NCBI RefSeq assembly: GCF_014695975.1
Contig: NZ_JACJPI010000090.1
Location: forward strand, 1 to 64,000
Direction of reading: 5' to 3'
Length of the DNA: 64,000 bases
Source of the DNA: Leptolyngbya sp. FACHB-321
Lineage (GTDB): Bacteria > Cyanobacteriota > Cyanobacteriia > Leptolyngbyales > Leptolyngbyaceae
Shown here: positions 36,193 through 45,500 of the stretch, in pieces
How the letters are laid out: each line of letters starts with the position of its first letter
How positions within the stretch are numbered: the stretch's first letter is position 1
Made by a program: the position numbers and the translations under genes
The notes under the pieces: model-generated
Told to the model about the DNA's origin: nothing
What the model saw: only the letters and a program-made list of their open reading frames with translations
The model's database searches: none

Positions 36193-37389
36193 ATGAACCG
36201 GAAAAGACGAGTAAAAAGAGTTATCTTCTTTGGACTAATTAGCCTCATAGTTGTAGCCATAGCGTTGGCTGTTGTCACTTTCTCTTTCGGTCCATCTTTT
36301 GTTGCAAAGCGATTCAACCCCATTGATGCCAACAGAACGCAACCAATTTCAGAGGCTGCTCAAACGCTGCACAAATCTCTGGCTATTGCTGATTTACATG
36401 CAGACTCACTGCTGTGGGGCAGTGACTTATCCAAATTGATAAACTACGGTCATGTTGATATTCCACGGCTTATTCAAGGGAACGTTGCCTTACAAGTTTT
36501 TACAAGCGTAACTAAAGTTCCAGCTCCATTACTTTTAGAAAATAATAGCGATCGCAGTGATGACGTTACAAAACTTGCCGTTTTACAACGTTGGAGCATT
36601 CCGACTTGGTTTAGCCTTTCAGAACGTGCTTTATATCAAGCTAGAAGACTGAAATCTTTTGAATCAAGTACCCAAGGAAAGTTCAAAGTCATTGCATCAA
36701 AGCAAGATTTAAGCAATTATCTTGCTGCAAGACAGCGTAATGTACAAATCACAGCGGGTTTATTAGGTTTAGAGGGCGCACATGCCTTAGAAGGCAAGAT
36801 TGAAAATGTCGATCGTTTTTACAAAGCGGGCTTTCGGCTCATTGGGTTAGCTCATTTCTTTGATAATGACGTAAGTGGCTCTGCGCATGGAATCAAAAAG
36901 GGAGGACTGACTTCGTTTGGTCGTGAGGTAGTACGACTGATGGAAAGCCGTCATATGATTATCGACTTGGCTCATGCCTCATCTCAAACAATTGATGAGG
37001 TGCTAGATTTCACCAACAACCCTGTATTGGTTTCTCACACAGGTGTGCAGGGAACCTGCAGCAATGCTAGAAATCTGAGCGATCGCCAAATACAACAAAT
37101 CGCTCAACATAAAGGAGTGATTGGCATTGGTTTTTGGAAAACGGCAACCTGCGGAAATGATGCAGCCGCGATCGCTCGCGCTATCCGTTACGCAACAGAT
37201 TTAGTTGGCGTTAATCACGTTGCGCTTGGTTCAGATTTTGATGGTGCTGTCCGGCTTCCGTTTGATGTTGCTGATATGGTTCAAGTTACCAATGCGTTAT
37301 TAGTAGAAGGCTTTTCTAAGCAAGAAATTGAGAAGATAATGGGGTTAAATGTCCTCAATCTCCTACAAGCTCTTCTCCCAGAAAAATAG
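36193..37389 (+). CDS. Membrane dipeptidase (peptidase family M19)
   Basis: A 398-residue zinc dipeptidase of the renal dipeptidase family. An N-terminal transmembrane helix (about residues 11-33, ISLIVVAIALAVVTF) anchors it outside the membrane. Metal-site motifs are ADLHADSLLW (near residue 66), LGLEGAHALEG (near 192), the VSHTGVQ His and the GLAHFFDND region; LGSDFDGAV carries the usual substrate-site Asp. It cleaves dipeptides, possibly D-containing. By eye the gene is more A/T-rich than its neighbours and could have been acquired, though this is weak. Confidence 0.88.
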   Translation: MNRKRRVKRVIFFGLISLIVVAIALAVVTFSFGPSFVAKRFNPIDANRTQPISEAAQTLHKSLAIADLHADSLLWGSDLSKLINYGHVDIPRLIQGNVALQVFTSVTKVPAPLLLENNSDRSDDVTKLAVLQRWSIPTWFSLSERALYQARRLKSFESSTQGKFKVIASKQDLSNYLAARQRNVQITAGLLGLEGAHALEGKIENVDRFYKAGFRLIGLAHFFDNDVSGSAHGIKKGGLTSFGREVVRLMESRHMIIDLAHASSQTIDEVLDFTNNPVLVSHTGVQGTCSNARNLSDRQIQQIAQHKGVIGIGFWKTATCGNDAAAIARAIRYATDLVGVNHVALGSDFDGAVRLPFDVADMVQVTNALLVEGFSKQEIEKIMGLNVLNLLQALLPEK

Positions 37390-37533
37390 CAAGATTGCCC
37401 TTACCATCGATTGGTTTAAGCCTTGTCAAGCCTTCGTCCATTAACCATTACGTGAAGCGAAACTCAAACATACCCGATCAGGTGATCGCTCGTTTGAGGA
37501 TAAGCGCGATGCCGTAACGGACGTTGATTAGTT

Positions 37534-37752
37534 TTATAACCCTTCCCATTCATCCCGGCTGATACCAGCTTGTTTCAAAATCTCGGCAAGCAAGTGTTTA
37601 CTAATGTCTTGTTTATGAGGATTCGGGATTCGCACTCTGAGGCTGTCTTTGACCAAGTATTGATGCTTTCCGCCTGGGAACGGTCCGCTGAATCCAGCCG
37701 CTTTGAGATAGTAAATCAGGTCTGAGCGCTTGATTGATCTGAATGGAGGCAT
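37534..37752 (-). CDS. hicA: HicA-family mRNA interferase toxin
   Basis: A 72-residue HicA toxin, which cleaves mRNA through a double-stranded RNA-binding fold. The start (IKRSDLIYYLKAAGF), the catalytic His in GGKHQYLV and the RIPNPHKQDISKHLLAEILKQ tail match the family. Its start codon overlaps the hicB stop by one base (TAATG), which couples translation. It looks intact. Confidence 0.92.
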   Translation of the reverse strand: MPPFRSIKRSDLIYYLKAAGFSGPFPGGKHQYLVKDSLRVRIPNPHKQDISKHLLAEILKQAGISRDEWEGL

Positions 37753-38006
37753 TACGCAACCTCAGATTCAAGCGCTTGAATATTCAAATCAAGTCCTTCT
37801 AGCACTGGAATTGGGTGATGAAGATAAATACCTAGCAGAATCCAACCTTCTAACGCTTCCGCCAATTCATTGCGGCAGGCTTCCAACGTATCAGCGTTTG
37901 CCCACACACCTTGAAAGCCAGGGATCGAGCCAAAGAAGCCTTCATTGCCTTCCAAGATTTCGTAAGTAGCCTTGCTCATTGCCAGCTTGATGTATTCAGC
38001 AATCAT
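37752..38006 (-). CDS. hicB: HicB-family antitoxin
   Basis: An 84-residue HicB-like antitoxin that neutralises HicA. The partially degraded RNase H fold is visible (YEILEGNEGFFGSIPGFQGV; EACRNELAEALEGWI). I place the start at ATG 38006, because a GGAGAA box stands six bases upstream, rather than at the longer frame opening at 38102. No clear DNA-binding tail is present, so autoregulation may need another factor. Upstream is a broken DUF6887-like gene. Confidence 0.9.
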   Translation of the reverse strand: MIAEYIKLAMSKATYEILEGNEGFFGSIPGFQGVWANADTLEACRNELAEALEGWILLGIYLHHPIPVLEGLDLNIQALESEVA

Positions 38007-38220
38007 CAGGTTCTCCGTTTTGCATCGCGGCAAAATTGTTGTAGCACTTCGGGATAATTCTCCAAATCGTCGAGGGATTTTAAGGGAGGAGACGTAATCC
38101 AATTTTCTTCACTACTGAGTTAAGCCATGTACGCATGGAACGTCTCATCATCGTCCGATGAGCCAGCACATAGGCTCGTAGTTCGCGTTTGCTCATTTCC
38201 TGGAAGTTAAGCTTAGTCAT
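38006..38220 (-). pseudogene. Broken DUF6887-like gene upstream of hicBA
   Basis: The minus-strand frame from ATG 38220 begins with MTKLNFQEMSKRELRAYVLA, a start typical of the small DUF6887 family found in cyanobacterial toxin-antitoxin loci. Near 38153-38157 a one-base loss shifts the frame. The expected DDDETFHAYMA then appears in another frame and meets a TAA at 38120-38122 where a Lys codon would fit. The frame afterwards continues as LSSEENWITSPPLKSLDDL to TGA at 38006-38008, which overlaps the hicB start. Two lesions support a pseudogene rather than a sequencing slip. The family name is from memory. Confidence 0.6.
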
Positions 38221-38362
38221 CATTTTGACAGAGCCACTTTTTTGGATTTTAACATTCGAGCAATCCTTACGTCTGGGGATGGAGTATCGCAAGTGACCGC
38301 TTCAGCGCTAACGTGTGGAATATTGGTGAAAGCAAGCAGACCAGAATCCCCAGAGTAACCTT

Positions 38363-39769
38363 ATGACGAACCCAGAAGCGTATCGCGTTGAGAAAGATTC
38401 GATGGGCGATCGGCAGCTTCCCGATACGGCGTACTATGGCATTCAGACGCTACGGGCGATCGAGAACTTTCCGATTAGCGGCTTAAAGCCCTTGCCAACC
38501 TATGTTGATGCTTGTGTGCTGATTAAGAAGGCAACCGCGATCGCCAACGGTGAACTCGATTGCATCACACCTGAAATCAGTCAGGCGATCGTGCAGGCAG
38601 CCGACGAAGTGCTAAACGGCAAGCTGCGCGATCAGTTCGTGGTGGATGTATATCAAGCAGGTGCAGGCACATCGCATCACATGAATGTGAATGAAGTGCT
38701 GGCAAATCGGGCACTGGAGCTTCTAGGTGATGTCAAAGGTAACTACAAACGGCTGAACCCCAATGATCATGTGAACTACGGGCAATCCACTAATGATGTG
38801 ATTCCGACAGCAATTCGGCTCGGTGGGCTGTTGGCGTTGGAGCGATCGCTGTACCCGGCGTTGGCAGGGGCGATCGCAGCACTAGAAGCCAAAGGGCAGG
38901 AATTTCAAGACGTGATCCGATCGGGTAGGACGCACTTACAAGACGCGGTGCCAGTGCGATTAGGCGACAACTTCCGCGCCTGGGCACAGATCTTGAGCGA
39001 ACATCTGCTTCGCATTGAAACGGCTTCTAAAGATTTGATGGTGCTTGGCTTAGGCGGAAGTGCAGCAGGCACCGGACTCAATACCCATCCGCAGTATCGC
39101 TTTCGCGTAGCAGAAATCCTGTCGGATTTGATCGATCAACCGTTGCGACCAGCACCAAATTTGATGGCAGCAATGCAAAGCATGGCTCCTTTCGTGAACG
39201 TCTCTAGCTCTTTACGAAACCTGGCGCAAGATTGCGTCAAAATTTCCCACGATCTGCGCCTGCTTGATTCGGGACCGAAGACTGGCTTCAAAGAAATTCA
39301 ACTGCCGCCCGTTCAGCCTGGCTCGTCCATCATGCCAGGGAAATACAATCCCGTGATGGCAGAAATGACCTCAATGGTGTGCTTTCAGGTCATGGGCTAC
39401 GACAGCGCGATCGCCCTTGCTGCCCAGGCAGGACAACTTGAACTGAACGTGATGATGCCCCTCATTGCCTACAATCTGATTCATAGTATCGAGATTCTCG
39501 GCAATACGATCGCCGCGCTTGCCGAGAAAGGTATTAAAGGCATTACTGCCAATCGTGATCGCTGTCTTGCTTACGCAGAGGGTAGTTTGGCGTTAGTAAC
39601 TGCACTTAACACACATATTGGCTATCTCAATGCCGCTGCCGTGGCGAAAGAATCCCTTGAAACAGGCAAATCACTCCGCGAAATCGTGCTAGAGCGAGGC
39701 TTGATGAATGCTGCAACGCTGGCAGAGGTGCTGAATCTAGAACAAATGAGCCAGATTCCAACACTCTAG
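38363..39769 (+). CDS. aspA: Aspartate ammonia-lyase
   Basis: AspA converts aspartate to fumarate and ammonia. The 468-residue member of the fumarase/aspartase superfamily starts with the aspartase-type VEKDSMGDRQLPDTAYYGIQ segment and TLRAIENFPISG, which favours aspartase over fumarase class II. The superfamily signature is GSSIMPGKYNPVMAEM near residue 320, with the catalytic Ser in its first part; the substrate-binding TSHHMNVNEV and NYGQSTNDVIP are also present. Fumarase remains possible but less likely. Heptamer repeats follow the gene. Confidence 0.9.
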   Translation: MTNPEAYRVEKDSMGDRQLPDTAYYGIQTLRAIENFPISGLKPLPTYVDACVLIKKATAIANGELDCITPEISQAIVQAADEVLNGKLRDQFVVDVYQAGAGTSHHMNVNEVLANRALELLGDVKGNYKRLNPNDHVNYGQSTNDVIPTAIRLGGLLALERSLYPALAGAIAALEAKGQEFQDVIRSGRTHLQDAVPVRLGDNFRAWAQILSEHLLRIETASKDLMVLGLGGSAAGTGLNTHPQYRFRVAEILSDLIDQPLRPAPNLMAAMQSMAPFVNVSSSLRNLAQDCVKISHDLRLLDSGPKTGFKEIQLPPVQPGSSIMPGKYNPVMAEMTSMVCFQVMGYDSAIALAAQAGQLELNVMMPLIAYNLIHSIEILGNTIAALAEKGIKGITANRDRCLAYAEGSLALVTALNTHIGYLNAAAVAKESLETGKSLREIVLERGLMNAATLAEVLNLEQMSQIPTL

Positions 39770-39818
39770 GAGGCAGTGACAGGCGTTTGGGATGTGTCAA
39801 GAACCAGTCGTTTTTAGG

Positions 39819-39865
39819 GGTCAGCGGTCAGCCTTCTGCCCTCTGCCTTCTGCCCTCTGCCTTCT
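39819..39865. repeat. Heptamer repeats between aspA and hisB
   Basis: GGTCAGC units (39819-39832) then CCTTCTG/CCCTCTG units up to the hisB stop codon. Two repeat families sit side by side, as in the linkers of the 1993-residue gene. Confidence 0.75.
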
Positions 39866-39866
39866 T

Positions 39867-40529
39867 TTACAACACACCTTTAGAACTGGGGATCGTATGC
39901 GCCCGCCTGGGATCAATTTCGACCGCCATACGGAGCGATCGCGCCAGTGCCTTAAACGTTGCTTCGATGATGTGGTGGGAATTAATGCCGTTCAGTTGGC
40001 GAATATGTAGCGTCATTTGGGCATGGTTGACGATCGCTACAAAGAACTCGCGCACTAACTGCGTATCGTAGGTGCCAACACGCTGTGTGGGGATTTCTAG
40101 CCCATAGCTGAGATGAGGACGGCCCGAAAAATCAAGCGCCACCTGAATCAAGGCTTCGTCCAACGGCGCAACAAAGTGACCAAAGCGGACAATGCCTTTG
40201 CGATCGCCCAGTGCCTTTGCCAAAGCCATCCCTAGCGTAATGCCCACATCTTCGTTGGTATGGTGATCATCAATCTCGATGTCGCCTGTCGCCCGCACAT
40301 CCAGATCCAGCAGCCCATGCGAGGCAATTTGGTGCAGCATATGATCCAAAAAGGGCACCCCAGTTTTGGCGGTGCATTGTCCAGTGCCATCCAGATTCAG
40401 CGTTACCTGCACGTCTGTTTCGCCTGTGGTGCGGCTCACCGAGGCAACACGATTGAGTCCGGTCAAATTCTGAGTAAGGTTCGTGAGGCGTTCATGTCGT
40501 GACTCTGTAAGAGCATCGCTGGTCTGCAT
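39867..40529 (-). CDS. hisB: Imidazoleglycerol-phosphate dehydratase
   Basis: HisB dehydrates imidazole glycerol phosphate in histidine biosynthesis. The product (220 residues from ATG 40529) carries the duplicated fold with manganese ligands in [27 protein letters not shown] and, in the second half, NAHITLHI-like NHAQMTLHI and [15 protein letters not shown]. Homologues begin close to [13 protein letters not shown] prefer ATG 40529 (MQTSDA) over the longer frame from 40592. It is monofunctional, as usual outside enterobacteria. No other his gene is adjacent. Confidence 0.95.
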   Translation of the reverse strand: MQTSDALTESRHERLTNLTQNLTGLNRVASVSRTTGETDVQVTLNLDGTGQCTAKTGVPFLDHMLHQIASHGLLDLDVRATGDIEIDDHHTNEDVGITLGMALAKALGDRKGIVRFGHFVAPLDEALIQVALDFSGRPHLSYGLEIPTQRVGTYDTQLVREFFVAIVNHAQMTLHIRQLNGINSHHIIEATFKALARSLRMAVEIDPRRAHTIPSSKGVL

Positions 40530-40615
40530 GGCGTTTGTGCGTTGAGAGGTGTATATCGAGCGGCAATAACTCATTATCAGCATTTTTGGCAAAGATGAGT
40601 GCCTTGCAGCCGACT

Positions 40616-40648
40616 CAGCAAAAAGCCCCCAATCATGCGATCGGGGGC
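40616..40648 (-). terminator. Intrinsic terminator after the DUF4912 gene
   Basis: GCCCCC (40625-40630) pairs with GGGGGC (40643-40648), extended by AATC/GATC with one wobble, followed on the minus strand by TTTTT. It ends the DUF4912 transcript 30 bases past its stop codon and separates it from hisB. Confidence 0.85.
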
Positions 40649-40679
40649 AAAGGGAGTACGGAATGCTGTCTTACTTAGA

Positions 40680-41936
40680 CTAGGCAAGCCACTCTTGAAC
40701 CGCTTCAGCTTTTGTATTGGTGCGCCGTTCAGGAGTTTCGCGATTGAACTTCATGTGGATCGCACGGTTCTGTTCACCATCAGCCGCGACTGCAAGAATC
40801 GGGTAATCGATCAAACCATCCTGGAACGACATTTGAAAGCGGAAGGTGCCATCCGAGTTCAGCTTAATTGGACGACCGCCGATCGTAACCGTCGCATCGG
40901 GTTCCGTTGCACCATAGACAATCAACTCAGCATCCGCAACTAGCCAAAACTGACGAGGACGGATAGGAGGTGCAGAGGCAGAGAACCCAACGCCTGACAT
41001 CCCAACGCCTGACATTGTAAGACCGGATGTGGTGGGAAGTGCCCAAGCACCAGCACCAGAGGGAAAGACATAGGAACTAATGGCTTGCTCATGCACGGGC
41101 ACCTGTTGCATAGAGCCATAGAGGGAACCTGCTACTCGCTGCACTTCGGTCGCTTCTGCCAAACCAAAAATTTGATCGTAGATGGCGTTGCCCGTACCTG
41201 TAGCGGCACCTGCAACCACACCTGTCGTCGCTGGACGAGCGCTCGGCGGCACCAGTTCCAGGAATGTTTTGTCAACCAGTGTTTCATCCCATGCCACTGT
41301 GATGAACTGATCATCAATCCAGTCAGAGGGATAGACAGGTGGCACTCGCACTGGCGCAGAGCGAGCCAGCACCAGCCAACGACCATCCGCACAGCGATAG
41401 CCAATATCCACTACGTAGTCGCGATCGCTAACAGGAATTGGCAAGTACCACTCCCGTGCTAGCTCATCGCTAGGATATTCCTGAATACTGTGTGGCGACT
41501 GGTAAGCCAAATTAACGTTGGTCACATCATAAAGACGCAGGGCAATCTGCTGTCCACCTTGGTGACGTAAGGCTTCTTTTTGTTCATTGGGGATGTCCCA
41601 ATAGGTGTACGCCCACTGTGGATCACGCGGCATCAGCACAATGCGGCTCTCGCCATAGCCAGCTGGAAGATCATTCAGCCCTTCATCGACGGCAGACAAT
41701 GAACCACCCACACGATCGTCTTGACCCAAATCAAATTTTGCTGCTTCCACTTCTGCTTGTGCCTCCAATGGTCTGGCTGAGATAGATGTGCCCTGAGTAC
41801 GCTGCTGAATTTCTTGAATGGACGCTAGAAGTTGCTCTTTACGCATCCGGCTATAACGAGAGACACCATATTCACTGGCAACTCGGCGGAGTTGCCGTAA
41901 AGTCATGTCTTCAAGAGGAGGACGTTCTTTAGTCAT
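40680..41936 (-). CDS. DUF4912 protein with Rho-N-like N-terminus
   Basis: A 418-residue protein. Residues of about 8-45 (LEDMTLRQLRRVASEYGVSR) resemble the SAP/Rho-N nucleic-acid-binding helices. The DUF4912 domain follows near residue 95 (IVLMPRDPQWAYTYWDIP) and runs to about 215. A Gly/Ser/Met-rich linker with MSGVG repeats comes next, then a C-terminal domain (FWLVADAELIVYGATEPDATV) like a second beta-rich module. The family is widespread in cyanobacteria without known function. A GGAGAG box lies before the ATG, and a clear terminator follows. Confidence 0.85.
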   Translation of the reverse strand: MTKERPPLEDMTLRQLRRVASEYGVSRYSRMRKEQLLASIQEIQQRTQGTSISARPLEAQAEVEAAKFDLGQDDRVGGSLSAVDEGLNDLPAGYGESRIVLMPRDPQWAYTYWDIPNEQKEALRHQGGQQIALRLYDVTNVNLAYQSPHSIQEYPSDELAREWYLPIPVSDRDYVVDIGYRCADGRWLVLARSAPVRVPPVYPSDWIDDQFITVAWDETLVDKTFLELVPPSARPATTGVVAGAATGTGNAIYDQIFGLAEATEVQRVAGSLYGSMQQVPVHEQAISSYVFPSGAGAWALPTTSGLTMSGVGMSGVGFSASAPPIRPRQFWLVADAELIVYGATEPDATVTIGGRPIKLNSDGTFRFQMSFQDGLIDYPILAVAADGEQNRAIHMKFNRETPERRTNTKAEAVQEWLA

Positions 41937-41997
41937 GGCGGTTTGCTCTCCAGATTAAGCATTTGTTGCTAGTTAGCTCGATTTCAATCAGTTGCTT

Positions 41998-42017
41998 CTG
42001 ATCCCAATTGGGATCAG
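41998..42017. repeat. 20-bp perfect palindrome
   Basis: CTGATCCCAATTGGGATCAG reads the same on both strands. It lies about 60 bases upstream of the DUF4912 start and is a good candidate operator for a dimeric regulator, or a remnant of a mobile palindrome. Confidence 0.75.
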
Positions 42018-42137
42018 GGATCCAAAGGTGCTGGGATCACTTCGTTAGGCTTATATTGCGACAAAGTAAAATTTGGGTCAAGAGTGGAAGACACTGAATT
42101 TTAGGCATTTATACGTATTCTCAGGCAAAACGGGGAT

Positions 42138-42165
42138 CGTAATGTCAGGATTTCATGACATTACG
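42138..42165. repeat. 10-bp inverted repeat with 8-base loop
   Basis: CGTAATGTCA (42138-42147) and TGACATTACG (42156-42165) are exact complements. GGGGATCG flanks the pair directly on both sides (42132-42139 and 42173-42180). It is a second possible operator in the same spacer. Confidence 0.7.
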
Positions 42166-42511
42166 CGCTTATGGGGATCGCTTGCTCAAGAGCTGCTGAC
42201 ATTTGATCCCTAGCAAGTGGAAAGATAAAGGAGTGAAAGGGTGAAGGAGTAGAAGGGTGAAGGAGAGTTGGCTTCATCTAGAGCGCGTCTAAACGTTTGT
42301 TTCCGCGGTTCTCTGTTCGTGTTTTGCATTCAGTCAAAGTCAATCAGCAGGATCATTTCTGTCCTCGGTCTAAAGCCACTAAGGAGGTCGGGCGATCGCT
42401 CGTGTTACAGGGCATTACGCTGGGCGTTACTGGCTTTGCGAGGCGGGTAGAATAGATTGCCTCATAGACAACCACAACAATTACGAGGCAGTACAGGATA
42501 GGAAGCCTGCT

Positions 42512-45500
42512 ATGACGCATCCCCCTGAATCATTAGCTGTCGCCTTGCAATGGCACCGTAGCGGGCGTATTGCTGAAGCTGAAGCTGCGTACCGTCACCT
42601 GCTTGAGCAGCAGCCTAATGCTATTGATGTGCTTAATCTCTTGGGAGCGCTGGTCTATCAGCAGCAACGCTTTGAGGAGGCGATCGCCTGCTTTGAGCGT
42701 GTCCTACTGCTGCAACCCGATAGCCCTGATGCGTATAACAGTATGGGCATTGTGCTGAAAGGGCAGGGGAAACTTGAGGACGCAGTTACCCACTATCAGC
42801 AGGCGTTAGCACGACAGCCTGACCATGTGGAAGCGTTAAATAACCTGGGCAATGCGTTGAAAGAGTTGGGCAAGCTAGAGGATGCGATCGCGGCTTACCA
42901 GCAAGCCCTAAGACTGCGCCCCGCCTATCCTGAAGCACACAATAACCTGGGCATTGCCCTCAAAGATCAGGGGCAATTAGAGGATGCGATCGTCCATTAC
43001 CGAGAAGCGCTTCTGCTCAAGCCCAATTACTCAGAGGCGCACCACAACCTGGCAGTTGCCTTACAACGTCAGGGGACACTTGATGAGGCGATTGACCAGT
43101 ATCAGCAGGCGATCGCACTCAAGCCTGACTATCCAGAGGCACATCATGGTTGGGGCAATACACTTCAACAGCAGGGGGAGCCAGACGCAGCGATCGTTCA
43201 CTACCAGCAGGCGATCGCACTCAAGCCAACTTATGCTGAAGCTCATCATGGGCTAGCGACCGCACTTCAGCAGCAGGGAAAGTTAGAGGAAGCTGTCATC
43301 GTTTACCGTCAAGCGCTAACTCTGCGTGAAGCGTATCCCGAGGCGCACAACAATCTGGGTAATGCACTACAGGAGCAGGGGCAACTGGAAGCGGCGAGCG
43401 CTCACTATCAACGCGCACTCACCCTACGACCCCAATTCGCAGAAGCGCATAGCAACCTGGGAGCAGTGCTGAGAACACAGAAGCAATATGAGGCGGCGAT
43501 CGCTCAGTTTCAACAGGCGCTTGCCCTGCGTCCCGACTATGCCGAAGTTCACAACAATCTGGGGAATACCTATCAGGATCAAGGCAAACCAGACGCAGCG
43601 ATCGACTGTTACCGCCGAGCCTTAGCCATTAATCCTAACTCTGCCGAAATTCACAGTAACTTAGGCAATTTGCTTCAGCAGGATGGCGAGTTTGAAGAAG
43701 CATTTGAGCACTTGGAAGCCGCAATTGCCATCCAGCCTCATTACTTAGGGGCATACAACAACTTGGGCATTGCCCGTCGCAACTATGGTGACACTGCCGC
43801 TGCCTTTACCGCTTATGAACGAGCCCTTGCGATCGATCCAGCATTTGTCGAAGCACAGTGGAACAAAGCCCTAACTCAATTGTTTACAGGCGACTTGGCA
43901 CAAGGCTTTGCTGGCTACGAGTGGCGGCTCCAATGGAGCAAGTTTAGAGAGCAAAACCCAGTTCGATCGTTCCAGCAACCTCGCTGGGACGGCACACCGC
44001 TCGACGGCAAAACCATCCTGCTCTACACCGAACAAGGCATGGGCGACACGCTGCAATTTATCCGCTATGCCTCGATCGTTGCGGCACTCGGTGGGCACGT
44101 CATTGTCGAATGCCAACCGCTCCTCATCAACCTACTTCAGGGCGTTACAGGTATTCAGCAACTGATTCCTGAGGGCAGCCCGCTCCCTTCGTTTGATGTC
44201 CACGCGCCGCTCCTGAGCCTGCCCTACATTCTAGGCACCACTCTAGAAACGATTCCCGCCGACATCCCTTACCTTCAACTACCACTATCCAGCGATCGCC
44301 CCTCGCTCCCTACTCCCGCTTCACCCCTTCACCCCTCCACTTCTTCACTTCCACTCAAAATCGGCATCGTTTGGCAAGGCAATCCACTCAATCCCTACAA
44401 CCGCAGCCGTTCCTGCCCCCTGGAGCAACTTCTGACCCTGGCAGCATTACCTGATGTGCGGCTCTACAGTCTGCAAAAAGAGCCGTCACTAACCGACCAG
44501 CAGCAATTGCAAGCCTCGTTACAAACACAGTCCAATGTTCACGATTTACGAGCACACTTGCATGACTTTGTAGACACTGCTGCCCTGATCCAGCAACTTG
44601 ATCTCATTATTGCGGTGGATACATCGATCGCGCATTTGGCAGGCGCATTAGGCAAACCTGTGTGGCTGCTGCTCCCCTTTGCCCCTGACTGGCGTTGGAT
44701 GCAGCAGCGACACGATAGCCCCTGGTATCCAACCATGCGCCTCTTTCGACAGCCTGTACATGGCGATTGGGAAAGTGTCATCACGCAGGTGCAGGAAGCG
44801 TTGAGGGAGAAAGGGCAGAAGGTAGAGGGCAGAGGGCAGAAGGCAAAAGGCAAAAGGCAAAAGGTAAAGGGCAATAAGCGGTCAGCGGTCAGCGGTCAGC
44901 CTGTAGCAATTCGTCAGCCAATTCCTGTAGAGAAGCAAGCGACAGCGCCCAGTAGCCAACGATCGCAACTGACTCAAACGTCTCATGTACAAACAGACAA
45001 CACGCTACTCCCCACTCCCTACTCCCGATTCGCCGCTCCCCACTCCCCACTCCCACAAGCTCTTAAAAACGCTGTACGGCACCACCAGGCAGGACGCTAC
45101 CGTGAGGCAGAGCAGCTTTGCCATCAGGTGTTGCAAGCACAGGAAGACTACGCGGATGCATGGCATTTGTTGGGAATGATCGCCCATCAGGAACAACGCT
45201 TTGAGGCGGCGATCGCGTTTTACCGCCGCGCACTAACGACACACTCTGACAACCACGATACTCACAACAATTTGGCAGTAGCGCTTCAGGAGTCCAATCG
45301 CATTGATGAGGCGATCGCGCATTACGAAAAGGCGATCGCCCTGAAGCCAGATTTTGCGGATGCTCACAATAATTTTGCCAATGCACTGCGCCATAAAGGT
45401 TTAATGGCTGAAGCGATTGCTCACTATGAGCAGGCGATCACCATTCGACCCAACTATGCCGATGCCCACAATAATTTAGGCTTGATCTACTTCTCCCAAG

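Larger units (their letters stand above)
41937..42511. promoter_or_regulatory. 575-base divergent region with strong palindromes
   Basis: No gene is seen. The spacer serves the DUF4912 gene (left) and the 1993-residue TPR gene (right). It holds a 20-bp perfect palindrome (41998-42017), a 10-bp inverted repeat with an 8-base loop (42138-42165) flanked by two GGGGATCG copies, and GTGAAGG-like heptamer units at about 42225-42265. Confidence 0.6.

Noticed and set aside
38363-39769. Class II fumarase
   Set aside because: The N-terminal AYYGIQTLRAIENFPISG segment fits aspartate ammonia-lyase better than fumarase.
42268-42450. Plus-strand open frame of 60 codons before the giant gene
   Set aside because: Low-quality composition and no ribosome-binding site; it lies in the regulatory spacer.
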